A stretch of DNA of 40,320 nucleotides from Caulobacteraceae bacterium. GTDB lineage: Bacteria > Pseudomonadota > Alphaproteobacteria > Caulobacterales > Caulobacteraceae. The notes beneath the pieces were generated by a model. That model was not told where the DNA came from and did no database searches. It saw nothing but the letters and a program-made list of their open reading frames with translations. Positions 1 through 8,839 of this stretch are shown piece by piece. The stretch covers positions 1 to 40,320 of the forward strand of contig CANESI010000025.1 of NCBI GenBank assembly GCA_947441065.1, written 5' to 3'. Positions within the stretch are counted from its first letter, which is position 1; each line of letters opens with the position of its first letter. The translations under genes and the position numbers were made by a program.

Positions 1-110
1 CCTGAACCCTTGGCTCGGACCGTGTTTGTCTTCAGATGACTGTTGTGCGTCACGCCAACAAAAACAAGCCTATCCTCACGTCACCTTGGGGTTTTGCGTG
101 ATCGCCCGGC

Positions 111-217
111 CCCCTACCCCGGCTACGCCGGTACTTCCCCCAGAGGGGGAAGATTTAGAGCACCAAGATCTTCCCCCTCTGGGGGAAGTGGCGCGCAGCG
201 CCGAAGGGGGCCTTGTT
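111..217. repeat. Intergenic palindromic repeat, family A, copy 1
   Basis: About 105 bases made of four consecutive small hairpins: CCGGC/GCCGG (119-131), CTTCCCCC/GGGGGAAG with loop AGA (134-152), the same arms with loop TCT (170-188), and GGCGC/GCGCC (190-202). It ends in CCTTGTT directly against the atm1 stop codon at 218. Close relatives lie at 24562-24671 and 27218-27327. There is no open reading frame of interest in it. Bases 1-110 to its left hold nothing I can identify. Confidence 0.85.
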
Positions 218-2080
218 TCAGTCCCCATCCCCCTGATCGCGGGTCTGTTTGCGCCAGAGTTGGGCATATTCGCCATTGGCCGCGATCAGGGCCTCGTGAT
301 TGCCGCGCTCAACCACTCGGCCAGCCTTTAAGACGATGATCTCGTCCGCATCGGCGATGGTCGAGAGCCGGTGGGCCACAACAAGGGTGGTGCGACCTTG
401 GCGAGCCCGGCGCAGGGTGGCTTGGATCGCCTCTTCGGTGCGGCTGTCGAGGGCGCTGGTGGCCTCGTCGAGGATCAGGACGCGGGGGTCGGCCATCAGG
501 GCGCGGGCGATCCCGACCCTTTGCCGCTCACCGCCCGACAGTTTCAGGCCGCGCTCCCCCACCCGCGTGGCCATACCTTCGGGCAGGCCTCGGATGAAGT
601 CGCCCAGCTCAGCGGCCTCTGCCGCCGCCCAGACCGCCGCATCATCGGCATCAGGCCTCGAAAAGGCGATGTTACTGCGGACGCTATCATTGAACAGGGC
701 CACATCCTGCGGCACCAGAGCGACAGCACCGCGCAGCGACGCCTGCTTGATCTTGCGAAGATCAAGACCGTCCAAACGAACCGTGCCGACCTGCGGGTCA
801 ATCAAGCGCAAGGCTAACCGTACAAGGGTTGTCTTGCCCGCACCCGACGGGCCAACCAGCGCGGTGGTTGTGCCCGGCTCGACATCAAACGACACGTCAA
901 CCAGACCCTCTGAGCGAGCATCATGGCGATAGGACACGGCCTCGAACTGGACCTTGCCACCGCGCCGATCCACCGTCGTCGGTAGATCCACAGCGTCAGG
1001 GGCATCGGCAACATCGGGCTTGAGCCGGGTCAGTTCTAGCATGGCCTCCATATCGATGAAGGACTGCCGGATCTCGCGATAGGCAAAGCCGAGAATGTTC
1101 AGGGGCTGATAGAGGGCGATCAGGATCAGGATCGCGGCCGTGACATCGCCTGGGCCCATCCGCCCGGCCATAGCCTCATGGCCCGCCAGAACCGCCATGA
1201 CACCGAGGCCAAGGTTCATGACCAAGGCCTGCACCCCATTGAGCACGGCCAGCGAGGTGTTGGCCTTGATCGAGGCCTGCGCATAGCCGGCCAAGGCGCG
1301 GTCATAGGTGGCCGCCGCCCGCGTCTCGGCCCCAAAGGTCTTGACCGTCTCATAGTTCATCAGGGCATCGACCGCGCGGCCCGCCGCCTCGGAATCGGCC
1401 TCGTTCAGAGCGCGGCGATGGCCGATGCGCCAGTCGGAGATGCTGAAGGTCAAGACCCCATAGATCACAACCGTCACCACCGCTGTGGCCGCAAAGCGCC
1501 AATCATAGGCCTTGGCCAAGACCGCCGCCGCCATCACCAGTTCCAAAGCCGTTGGGGCGAGATTGAAAACGAGGGTCCGCAGAAGAAAATCAATCGAACG
1601 CGCGCCACGATCGATCACGCGCGACAAAGACCCCGTGCGCTTGGTCTGGTGAAAATCGATAGACAGGGACAGGGCGTGGGCAAAGGTCTCGGTGGCCGCC
1701 CGTTGCTGCGCCGCCTGCGCAACCGGTGTGAAGATCGCATCGCGCGCCTGAGGGGCCGCTGCAGACAGAAAGCGAATGGTCGCCCATCCGACCGCAAGGC
1801 CGACAAAGCCATAGAGCGCACCCACCGCCGCGCTCTGCCCTTCGGCCAACTGATTGACCGCCTTACCCAACAACAAGGGGGCCAAGACGCCAATAGCCTT
1901 ACCACCGATGGTCAGGATCAGGGACACGCTGAGACGGGTCTTCAGATGATCGGCCTTGGACCGCAGGACAAGCATCCAGAGGTCATTGAGCACGCCCAGC
2001 AAGGGAACTGCAGCGCGTCGTTCAGCAATGGCACCGGGGGCAGAATCGCGGCGAGAGGGGGCAGACATACGCAAACTCAT
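218..2080 (-). CDS. atm1: Atm1-type ABC exporter, fused permease and ATPase
   Basis: A 620-residue half-transporter of the ABCB7/Atm1 type, which exports glutathione-linked or sulfur-containing compounds and metal adducts across the inner membrane and acts as a homodimer. The membrane domain spans about residues 45-345 and contains the subfamily hallmarks DRGARSIDFLLR (157-168) and NYETVKTFGAE (242-252). The ATPase domain has Walker A GPSGAGKTT (410-418), Q-loop Gln458, signature LSGGE (514-518), Walker B VLILDEATS (534-542) and the H-loop His570. All catalytic residues are present. The gene starts 10 bases after the stop of an upstream lipoprotein gene, so the two are probably cotranscribed. 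A second ATG four codons in is an alternative start. Its stop codon abuts repeat A copy 1. The family is secure; the substrate is not readable from sequence. Confidence 0.88.
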   Translation of the reverse strand: MSLRMSAPSRRDSAPGAIAERRAAVPLLGVLNDLWMLVLRSKADHLKTRLSVSLILTIGGKAIGVLAPLLLGKAVNQLAEGQSAAVGALYGFVGLAVGWATIRFLSAAAPQARDAIFTPVAQAAQQRAATETFAHALSLSIDFHQTKRTGSLSRVIDRGARSIDFLLRTLVFNLAPTALELVMAAAVLAKAYDWRFAATAVVTVVIYGVLTFSISDWRIGHRRALNEADSEAAGRAVDALMNYETVKTFGAETRAAATYDRALAGYAQASIKANTSLAVLNGVQALVMNLGLGVMAVLAGHEAMAGRMGPGDVTAAILILIALYQPLNILGFAYREIRQSFIDMEAMLELTRLKPDVADAPDAVDLPTTVDRRGGKVQFEAVSYRHDARSEGLVDVSFDVEPGTTTALVGPSGAGKTTLVRLALRLIDPQVGTVRLDGLDLRKIKQASLRGAVALVPQDVALFNDSVRSNIAFSRPDADDAAVWAAAEAAELGDFIRGLPEGMATRVGERGLKLSGGERQRVGIARALMADPRVLILDEATSALDSRTEEAIQATLRRARQGRTTLVVAHRLSTIADADEIIVLKAGRVVERGNHEALIAANGEYAQLWRKQTRDQGDGD

Positions 2081-2090
2081 AGGGAACCGA

Positions 2091-2954
2091 TCATGGCTTC
2101 ACGCCAGCCTTTGGACTTTGAATATAGGTGGTCTGCACGCCGCCACTGGGGGTCGTCCAGTCAATCCGCCACCCCCCTATCAACCGCGTTGTGTCGGCCA
2201 AGGTTCCAGCAGGCAGTCTCTGGGCAGAAACATCTAGATTAAGGGTCCGTTGATCAATGCCAGACTGGATCTCGATTTGACGGGAAGTCGTCGGGGCCGA
2301 AGGGGTGAGGCCGAGACTAAATCGTCCATCCTGACCGGCGAACGTCTCGATGGTGCCAGACCCCTCAAGGCTAGCCTTGATCGGTTTTCCGGCGGGCGCA
2401 AAGCCCGAAACGGTCAAGCCGCCTGCGCTATCAAAGTCAGCGGTCGTAATGGCAAAAACTGTACCATTGGCCAAGGTCTGGGCTCCTGTACCGGCTCTCA
2501 GCAGGACCACCGGAACCTGGGGGTCAGGCAAGAGGGCCACATAGAATTCGGCCTGAATGATGCGCCCCTCAATGTCCTCCGACAGGCCAAACAGCATGGC
2601 CTGCTGGGGCCTAGCGGAATTACGGGGTACGTCGATCTGCCACACACCCTGATCGTCTGCGGTGGTCCCGAAGGCCTGCCCTTCGGGGCTGGACAGACGA
2701 ATGCGAGCACCCTTCGCAGCTATGCCCTTTACCGTAAACGAACGGTCCGACAGGGTGGCCGCGGTCAGGCGCGGGGCTTGTAAGTAGCCCACCTGCGCGC
2801 TTTGGACCTCCGCTGCAGGGATCGGGCCATCGGCCTTAGGGGCGCAGGCTGTGACAAATCCAGCAACCATCGACACCGCAAGGACAATCGGCCACCGGCG
2901 TGTGTGGCGAACTCTACCGCCAGCAAAGGTCAGACGCTCAGCTAAACTCTTCAT
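2091..2954 (-). CDS. Putative lipoprotein with Ig-like repeats
   Basis: A 287-residue protein of unknown function. The N-terminus is basic, followed by a hydrophobic segment (about 22-34) and a lipobox-like FVTAC with the acceptor Cys at 37, so it is probably a lipid-anchored envelope protein. The rest looks like two beta-sandwich modules: about 50-130 and about 160-245 each have the pattern of an extracellular Ig-like domain (FTVKGIAAKGARIRL and LTVSGFAPAGKPIKASL are related in spacing). The n-region is long (21 residues), so a GTG at codon 15 is a possible alternative start. It lies 10 bases upstream of atm1 on the same strand and is divergent from the LOG-family gene. I do not recognise a family name. 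Confidence 0.6.
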   Translation of the reverse strand: MKSLAERLTFAGGRVRHTRRWPIVLAVSMVAGFVTACAPKADGPIPAAEVQSAQVGYLQAPRLTAATLSDRSFTVKGIAAKGARIRLSSPEGQAFGTTADDQGVWQIDVPRNSARPQQAMLFGLSEDIEGRIIQAEFYVALLPDPQVPVVLLRAGTGAQTLANGTVFAITTADFDSAGGLTVSGFAPAGKPIKASLEGSGTIETFAGQDGRFSLGLTPSAPTTSRQIEIQSGIDQRTLNLDVSAQRLPAGTLADTTRLIGGWRIDWTTPSGGVQTTYIQSPKAGVKP

Positions 2955-3054
2955 AAAGGACGCCTTGCAATGTCCGCGCGAAACTCGGAGATAACCAGAT
3001 CATAGCCGCGCGGGGTGCACGCCCATCGCTTGGCTGGTTGGGAGACCTGATCAT

Positions 3055-3678
3055 ATGTCGGCCGCTGATAATCCTTCATCCATTTCATCTGTCTGTGTCT
3101 ATTGCGGTTCGTCCAACGCCGCCAATCCCGATTTTCTGGCCGCAGCAGCACAATTTGGCGCGATCCTAGCCGAAGAGGGCCTGCGTCTGGTCTATGGCGG
3201 CGGCGGGGTGGGCCTGATGGGCGCGACGGCCAAGTCAGCCCACAATCACGGCGGCAAGGTCCTAGGGATCATGCCCGACTTCTTGCGCAGCCGCGAAATC
3301 CTCTATGACGAGGTTGAGACCGTGGTCGTGACCTCGATGCACGAACGCAAGATGATCATGTTCGAGCAGTCCGACGCCTTTGTCGTTCTTCCCGGTGGGA
3401 TTGGCACCTTGGAAGAGGTGGTGGAGCTTCTGTCTTGGCGGCGGCTCGACCTGCATCGCAAGCCGATCATCTTTTTCGATCAGGAGGGCTATTGGCAGCC
3501 CTTCTTCCACATGATCGCCCACACGATGGAAGAGCGACTGACGCCGAGGTCTTTCGCCGATGCCTATCGCTCAGTGACGCGTGTCGAAGAGATCCTGCCC
3601 GCCATCCGCGCCATGGCGGTCGAGACGGCGGACATCAATATGATGCCCCGCCCGGGCAGCTTGGCCGACAAGACCTAA
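3055..3678 (+). CDS. LOG-family Rossmann-fold nucleotide hydrolase (TIGR00730)
   Basis: A 207-residue protein of the lysine-decarboxylase-like LOG family, whose characterised members cleave cytokinin or purine nucleoside 5'-monophosphates to the free base and phosphoribose. The two family motifs are present: [10 protein letters not shown] near residue 47 and the catalytic PGGIGTLEE near residue 113, preceded by the SMHERK block that carries the conserved Arg. Length is normal. It has a GGGAG ten bases before its ATG. Its TAA overlaps the stop codon of the converging der gene within the four bases 3675-3678. The bacterial housekeeping substrate is uncertain. Confidence 0.88.
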   Translation: MSAADNPSSISSVCVYCGSSNAANPDFLAAAAQFGAILAEEGLRLVYGGGGVGLMGATAKSAHNHGGKVLGIMPDFLRSREILYDEVETVVVTSMHERKMIMFEQSDAFVVLPGGIGTLEEVVELLSWRRLDLHRKPIIFFDQEGYWQPFFHMIAHTMEERLTPRSFADAYRSVTRVEEILPAIRAMAVETADINMMPRPGSLADKT

Positions 3679-5360
3679 CGCTTCTTTGGCCCTGCGGGCT
3701 TGGCGGGCTTCTTGGGCGCGACCGTGCGGGTCTTGGGCGGCTTTGGACCGGTGCGCGCGCCGCCGGGGCGTGAGCGGATGATCGAGGCGGTCTTGGCCAA
3801 GGCGCGAGCCTTGGCGCGAGGCGACTTGACCCCGCCGCCCGTACCCTTCGGCTTGGCTTTCGCCTTGGCAGCAACAGAGACCTCAAGAGCCTCAAGCTCT
3901 AACACGGGCGCAGGCGCGGCCTTGGCTTCGGCGGCAGCCTTGACCTTTTCGACCGACGCAGCGGCCTTGGCCGCGCGCTCTCGGCTTGGCTTATAGCCCG
4001 CGCGTGAGGTCGGTTTGCCATCGCCATCGGCATAGGGATTGGCCCCCGACTTGATGGTGATCCGCAGGGGCACGCCGGGGATGTCGAAACTTTCGCGCAG
4101 GCTGTTGACCAGATAGCGCCGATAGCTTTCAGGCATTTCTGCCGCTCGCGATGAGAAGAGCACGAACGTAGGAGGCCGCGCCTTGATCTGCGCCATATAT
4201 TTCGGCTTGATCCGCCGCCCGCCTACCGAAGGCGGCGAGTGACGCTGCATGGCCATCTGGAGCCAGTCATTGAGGTCGCGGGTCTTAATCTTGGTGGACC
4301 AGTCCTTATAGACCTTGGTCACGGCGGGCATCAGGCGATCCACGCCCTTACCCGTCTCACCCGACAGGGCGATAACAGGCGTGCCGCGCACCTGAGGCAA
4401 CATGCGCTCGGCATGTTCCTTGAAGGCCGCCAACTGCGCCTGCTGGTCCTCGACAAGGTCCCACTTGGCCAGCGCAAAGACGAGGCCCCGTCCCTCGCGC
4501 TCGATCAGGTCGGCGATCTGTAGGTCTTGGATCTCAAACGGGTGGGTGGCGTCCATGACCAGAATAACCACCTCGGCAAAGGTGATGGCCCGGATCGTGT
4601 CGCCCGTAGACAGCTTTTCCAGCTTTTCATGGATCCGCGCCTTACGACGCAGGCCCGCCGTATCGACCAGACGGATCTGTTGACCTTCAAAGGTCCAGTC
4701 AACCGGGATGGCATCGCGGGTGATCCCGGCTTCGGGTCCGGTCAGCAGTCGCTCTTCACCGATCAGGCGGTTCACAAGGGTTGATTTGCCCGCATTGGGA
4801 CGACCGACAATGGCGATGCGGATCGGTTTTTCGCTATCCTCGTCCTCATCATCCTCTTCAATCAGTTGATCGGAAACGACGCGGAAGGCGGCATAGAGAT
4901 CGGCCATGCCCTCGCCATGTTCGGCAGAGATGGAGATCGGCTCGCCAAGGCCCAGCTGGAAGGCTTCCAGCGCACCGGCCTCGCCCGCCCGGCCCTCGGC
5001 CTTATTTGCGGCAAGGATCACGGCCTTGCTGGTCCGGCGCAGGATCTCAGCAAAGACGCCGTCCAGAGGCGTTGCACCCTCTCGGGCATCCATAACGAAT
5101 AGGGCGACGTCGCATTCCTCGATCGCCAATTCGGTCTGGCGGCGCATGCGCGATTCCAGACTTTCATCGGTCAGATCTTCGAAACCCGCCGTATCGATCA
5201 AGATCAGTTCAAGGTCGCCGATCCGGCCCTTGGCGAAACGGCGGTCGCGGGTCACCCCCGGCTGGTCATCGACGATGGCCAGCTTCTTTCCGGCCAGACG
5301 ATTGAACAGCGTGGACTTGCCCACATTTGGGCGACCGACGATCGCGACTTTAAGCGCCAT
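3675..5360 (-). CDS. der: Ribosome-assembly GTPase Der (EngA)
   Basis: A 561-residue tandem GTPase required for maturation of the 50S subunit. G domain 1 has GRPNVGKST (9-17), DTAG (56-59) and NKAE (119-122). An acidic linker (about 169-177) leads to G domain 2 with GRPNAGKST (186-194) and [11 protein letters not shown] (233-243). A KH-like domain covers about 355-445. Two features are unusual. The second G4 motif reads AKWD (298-301) instead of the usual NKWD, and a tail of about 110 residues rich in Lys, Ala and Pro follows the KH domain, making the protein longer than the roughly 490 residues of E. coli Der. The gene lies downstream of bamB, as in many proteobacteria. The identification is secure. 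Confidence 0.97.
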   Translation of the reverse strand: MALKVAIVGRPNVGKSTLFNRLAGKKLAIVDDQPGVTRDRRFAKGRIGDLELILIDTAGFEDLTDESLESRMRRQTELAIEECDVALFVMDAREGATPLDGVFAEILRRTSKAVILAANKAEGRAGEAGALEAFQLGLGEPISISAEHGEGMADLYAAFRVVSDQLIEEDDEDEDSEKPIRIAIVGRPNAGKSTLVNRLIGEERLLTGPEAGITRDAIPVDWTFEGQQIRLVDTAGLRRKARIHEKLEKLSTGDTIRAITFAEVVILVMDATHPFEIQDLQIADLIEREGRGLVFALAKWDLVEDQQAQLAAFKEHAERMLPQVRGTPVIALSGETGKGVDRLMPAVTKVYKDWSTKIKTRDLNDWLQMAMQRHSPPSVGGRRIKPKYMAQIKARPPTFVLFSSRAAEMPESYRRYLVNSLRESFDIPGVPLRITIKSGANPYADGDGKPTSRAGYKPSRERAAKAAASVEKVKAAAEAKAAPAPVLELEALEVSVAAKAKAKPKGTGGGVKSPRAKARALAKTASIIRSRPGGARTGPKPPKTRTVAPKKPAKPAGPKKR

Positions 5361-5423
5361 GAACGCGCGGTCTCCTAAAGGGGTAAATGGGCGGCCAAAT
5401 CACCGCCCTAATCGGACAGTCTA

Positions 5424-6776
5424 TCACCGAATGGCGAGAAGTACGCCCTTGTCTCCGACCAGATAGAGCGTGTCATTGACAGCGATGGGCGACAACAGGG
5501 CTGGCGTACCCAACTTGACCGTCTTTTCAAGCGCGCCCGTCTTGGGATTAAGGGCCACAAGCTCACCGGTGCTCGACACGATGATCAGGCGGTTCGAGGC
5601 CAGAACAGGGCCCGACCAGGCCGCGCGCTGCTTTTTCTTGCGGTCCTTGTTCAGGTCCACGATCCAGTAGACCTGACCGGTTTCACGCGACACGCAGATC
5701 ACTTCACCGGGCTTTGAGACCACATAGACCACGTCACCGACCGGCAAGGGGGTGCTGATACCCGAGACGGGCAAGGACCACCGGGCGGTACCGGTACGAA
5801 GGTCGGTCGCCGCAAAGACGCCCGAGTGGCTGACGGCAAAGACATCGCCCCGATAGATTACGGGACGGCCGGGAATGTCACGAATTTCAGACAGGGCATT
5901 GGTGCGGCTGGCCCGTGACAGGACCTCAGACCAAATGTCGTTACCATTGCCGGTACGAAGGGCGATCAGTTCACCAGAGGCAAAGCCTGCAATGACCGTA
6001 TCGCCGGAAATGGCGGCGCTGGTGGCTTCAAGGATGCGCGCAGGCTCAACCAAGGCCTGATGGTTCCAGCCCAAGGCCCCGGTCGCTGTATCAACCGTCA
6101 AGAGCTCATTGTCGGTCGAGACCACGAACAGACGGCCACCCGAAACGGTTGGAGCGGCATGGATCGGCGCTTCAACCGACGTTTTCCACAGGAGCGCGCC
6201 GGTCTTGGAATCCAAGGCCGCGATAAAGCGATAGCCCGAGGTGACAAAGACTTTGCCATCGGCATAGGCAACGCCGCCGCCGAAGGCTTCGCGGTCACGG
6301 CGGTCACGAAGCGCAAGATCCGTACGCCAGACCTCTGCCCCGCCATTGACGCTGTGGGCAGAGACACCTGCTTCAGCGTCCATGGTGAAGATCACGCCCT
6401 CGGCCGAGACAGGTGGCGCCGTCAGGTGAACCCGGCGGTCCGAACCCTTACCAATGCCGCGCTTCCAAACAATCTCGAGATTGGCACCAGCGGCCAGATG
6501 TTCGACCGACTGCTCTGGCGTTCCACCCGGCAAGGGCCAATCGGTCCGCGCGACCGCGTCAGGCAAATAGAAATCCACCCCCTTGAGGGCGTCAGAAATT
6601 TGCAGTTGCTCATCAAAGGCGATGATCGAGATGCGCTCGCCCGCAGAGGCCTGCACCTTATTACCGCTGGCCTTACCATTGAAAGGATTGAGGTTCGTTA
6701 TCGACGCGCAGCCCGACAGGCCTGCGCTCGTCGCCAAAATGAGGGCTAGGACCGTGAAATTGCGCTTCAAGGTCAT
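5424..6776 (-). CDS. bamB: Outer-membrane assembly lipoprotein BamB
   Basis: A 450-residue lipoprotein with signal peptide and lipobox LSGC (acceptor Cys23). The body is a PQQ-type eight-bladed beta-propeller with repeated strands such as GALLWKTSVEAPIHAAP, GTARWSLPVSGISTPLP and GQVYWIVDLN. BamB helps BamA fold outer-membrane proteins. Its ATG overlaps the stop of the upstream TPR gene (ATGA), and der follows 63 bases downstream; the order yfgM-like, bamB, der matches the conserved proteobacterial cluster, which strengthens the call over other PQQ-propeller proteins. Confidence 0.92.
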   Translation of the reverse strand: MTLKRNFTVLALILATSAGLSGCASITNLNPFNGKASGNKVQASAGERISIIAFDEQLQISDALKGVDFYLPDAVARTDWPLPGGTPEQSVEHLAAGANLEIVWKRGIGKGSDRRVHLTAPPVSAEGVIFTMDAEAGVSAHSVNGGAEVWRTDLALRDRRDREAFGGGVAYADGKVFVTSGYRFIAALDSKTGALLWKTSVEAPIHAAPTVSGGRLFVVSTDNELLTVDTATGALGWNHQALVEPARILEATSAAISGDTVIAGFASGELIALRTGNGNDIWSEVLSRASRTNALSEIRDIPGRPVIYRGDVFAVSHSGVFAATDLRTGTARWSLPVSGISTPLPVGDVVYVVSKPGEVICVSRETGQVYWIVDLNKDRKKKQRAAWSGPVLASNRLIIVSSTGELVALNPKTGALEKTVKLGTPALLSPIAVNDTLYLVGDKGVLLAIR

Positions 6777-7525
6777 TGGGCCGCTCCGACTTGGGGATTT
6801 GCATTCAATAGGCCAGGCGGCGGGGCCATGGGCTCAGGAAGGGCCATTGCCGCCTTGGCAATGTCCTTCAAAGACTTGGAGGTGCCCGAATCAATCAGGC
6901 TGATGGCCGCCGTCGCGCGCTCACGCATGCCCGCTGGTGCATCTGGCAGAAGGTTGATTACGCCGAAATCGCTCCGCGCCTCATCGGCCTTGCCCGCAGC
7001 GAGTTTGGCAATGGCGAGGGCCTCGAGGGCCGTGGCGCGATAGGGTCGTTTCGTCTCGGTCAAGGGCTTCAACCTCTTTTCCAAATCGGCATAGGAGGCT
7101 GTATCCATCACGGCGAAGGCGGATTTGAGGCGAGCAGCATCACCAATGACGGGGGTTGGCGCGATCTCTGCGGCCGCGTCGAACAGCTTGATCGCCTCGT
7201 CCGTCTTGCGGTCCTCAAGGCGAAGACCGCCTTGCTGCATAAGGGCTAGGGCCTTGTAACCCTTAGAGCCGACCTTCACGACCGTGTCGAACTGGGCATA
7301 GGCACCCGCCTTATCGCCCTTGGTCACCAACTCCAGCGCTTCGGCATAGGCCTCCGCGGCCTTACCGGCTTGGCGGGTCTGATAGTCGCCATAGCCCCAG
7401 ACCGCCGCAGCGATCAGGATACCGGCCACAATGATACCGATCCCCCAAGGCAGGTAGCGGCGCGCGAGTGCCATATACTGGTCGGAGCGAAGCTGCTCTT
7501 CGACCTCTTCAAAAACGTCGGTCAC
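6773..7525 (-). CDS. YfgM-like membrane-anchored TPR protein
   Basis: A 250-residue protein with an N-terminal cytoplasmic stretch, one transmembrane helix (about 26-45, GIGIIVAGILIAAAVWGYG) and a periplasmic helical-repeat region with TPR-like helices. E. coli YfgM links the SecYEG translocon to periplasmic chaperones. I chose a GTG start at 7525: it is preceded by GGAG with nine bases of spacing and gives the family-like beginning VTDVFEEVEEQLRSD. An ATG 69 bases further upstream would add residues with no family character. The stop overlaps the bamB ATG, so translation is probably coupled. Confidence 0.82.
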   Translation of the reverse strand: MTDVFEEVEEQLRSDQYMALARRYLPWGIGIIVAGILIAAAVWGYGDYQTRQAGKAAEAYAEALELVTKGDKAGAYAQFDTVVKVGSKGYKALALMQQGGLRLEDRKTDEAIKLFDAAAEIAPTPVIGDAARLKSAFAVMDTASYADLEKRLKPLTETKRPYRATALEALAIAKLAAGKADEARSDFGVINLLPDAPAGMRERATAAISLIDSGTSKSLKDIAKAAMALPEPMAPPPGLLNANPQVGAAQ

Positions 7526-7615
7526 GGCTTTTGGCTCCGCACTCGTCTGAGGACAATGAGGCCGGAACCTATCGTCTGTGGCGTCCGCCCGCAATGAGGG
7601 CCAGACGACTTCGGC

Positions 7616-8440
7616 CTATGTCTTTGAAAAATATGTCTCTGATGAGGCGGGAAAACGCCTCGCACGGACATCTTCGGCATAGAGACGCACCGCTTCGCTA
7701 ATTTCTCCGCGCAGATCGGCATAGCGACGGACAAATTTCGGGGTCCAGTCGAACAGGCCCAGCATGTCATCGGTGACCAGAATCTGTCCATCACAGCCAC
7801 TCGACGCGCCGATACCGATGGTCGGCACGGCGACAGCCTCGGTGATTTGACGGGCCAAAGCCTCGGCCACCCCCTCAATGACCAGACAAAAGGCCCCGGC
7901 ATCCGCCGTCGCCTTGGCCTCGGCAATCACCCGAGCGGCCTCATCCTCGGTCCGGCCCTTGGCGCGAAAGCCGCCATCGACCAGAACCGCTTGGGGTCTT
8001 AGGCCCACATGGCCCATCACCGGAATGCCCCGGCGGACCATATAGGCGATGGTGTCGGGCACGGTCTCGCCGCTTTCGACCTTGATGGCCTGAGCACCGG
8101 TTTCCTTCATGATCCGGGCGGCATTGTCATAGGCCTTCTCGGCCGAGCCCTCATAGCTGCCAAAGGGCATGTCAATTACCACCAGCGACCGCTTGGCCGT
8201 ACGCATGACCGCCTGACCATGCAGGATCATCATCTCTAGGGTAACACCCACCGTATTGGGCAGGCCATGGACCACCATGCCCAGCGAGTCGCCTACCAGC
8301 AGAAGATCGCAATGGTCGTCCAGCAGCGCGGCCATAGGCGCGCTATAGGCGGTCAGACAGACAATAGGCTCACCGCCCTTTCGAGCGGTGATTTCCGGGG
8401 CTGAGATCCGGCGAACAGCAGCCTCTTGGTGAGAAGACAG
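7616..8440 (-). CDS. panB: Ketopantoate hydroxymethyltransferase PanB
   Basis: The enzyme adds a hydroxymethyl group from 5,10-methylene-THF to 2-oxoisovalerate, the first committed step to pantothenate and CoA. The first in-frame ATG (8335) would remove the first beta strand, yet the conserved text [16 protein letters not shown] continues upstream of it. Between that text and the preceding in-frame stop the only usual initiator-like codon is CTG at 8440, placed just after GAGGAG with nine bases of spacing. From there the protein is 274 residues, the family length. The metal ligands and base fall at Asp51, Asp90, Glu122 and Glu189, matching E. coli Asp45, Asp84, Glu114 and Glu181. It begins three bases after the stop of the anti-sigma gene, in the same frame. 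Product call is secure; the start is inferred. Confidence 0.93.
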   Translation of the reverse strand: MSSHQEAAVRRISAPEITARKGGEPIVCLTAYSAPMAALLDDHCDLLLVGDSLGMVVHGLPNTVGVTLEMMILHGQAVMRTAKRSLVVIDMPFGSYEGSAEKAYDNAARIMKETGAQAIKVESGETVPDTIAYMVRRGIPVMGHVGLRPQAVLVDGGFRAKGRTEDEAARVIAEAKATADAGAFCLVIEGVAEALARQITEAVAVPTIGIGASSGCDGQILVTDDMLGLFDWTPKFVRRYADLRGEISEAVRLYAEDVRARRFPASSETYFSKT

Positions 8441-8443
8441 GGC

Positions 8444-8839
8444 TCAATACTCCTCAATAGCCCGGGTCAGAGCAAAGACCAGGGCAAGGCCCGCCAACCC
8501 AGCGGACATCCACAGGCCTTCACCACCAAATGGCAATGAGGGCAAGACCAGATGTCTCTCACCATAGGCGATCAGACCGCGCAAGAGAGGCTGCTCGCTC
8601 CCAAAGGACAGGCTCTCGACGCGCCCTATTAGGTTGGTGGCCATGATCTGGCTGACCGCGATGACGCCGCCGATGAGGCCCGTGGCGCCAATGACGAGGC
8701 TGCGCACCTGCCAACTGCGATCTAGGCGCTGCGTTACCGTCGATGCAAAGAGGTCTGCATCAACAAAGGCTGGAGGCGCGTCAAACATCTGAATCAGCTG
8801 GGCTTCGAAATCCCTGAACTCATCACTTTTCTCAGACAT
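8444..8839 (-). CDS. Probable anti-sigma factor, two transmembrane helices
   Basis: A 131-residue protein without a family I recognise. A charged N-terminal cytoplasmic part (1-45) is followed by transmembrane helices at about 47-68 and 109-127. The ATG at 8839 overlaps the end of the ECF sigma gene by 8 bases, the usual arrangement for a sigma factor and its membrane-bound anti-sigma partner, which is why I propose that role. A longer reading frame extends upstream but lies inside the sigma gene and is unlikely to be used. Its last codons contain the GAGGAG that appears to serve panB. Confidence 0.68.
   Translation of the reverse strand: MSEKSDEFRDFEAQLIQMFDAPPAFVDADLFASTVTQRLDRSWQVRSLVIGATGLIGGVIAVSQIMATNLIGRVESLSFGSEQPLLRGLIAYGERHLVLPSLPFGGEGLWMSAGLAGLALVFALTRAIEEY

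Noticed and set aside
26-339. Small plus-strand frames at the left edge
   Set aside because: They run through repeat A copy 1 and into the end of atm1; the same frames recur wherever the repeat occurs.
1178-2242. Long plus-strand reading frame of 354 codons
   Set aside because: It runs antisense to the clearly recognisable Atm1 exporter and lipoprotein genes; composition (His, Gln, Arg-rich) is typical of an antisense shadow in GC-rich DNA.
7526-7594. ATG start for the YfgM-like protein at 7594
   Set aside because: The 23 added residues have no family character and the GTG at 7525 has a well-placed GGAG.
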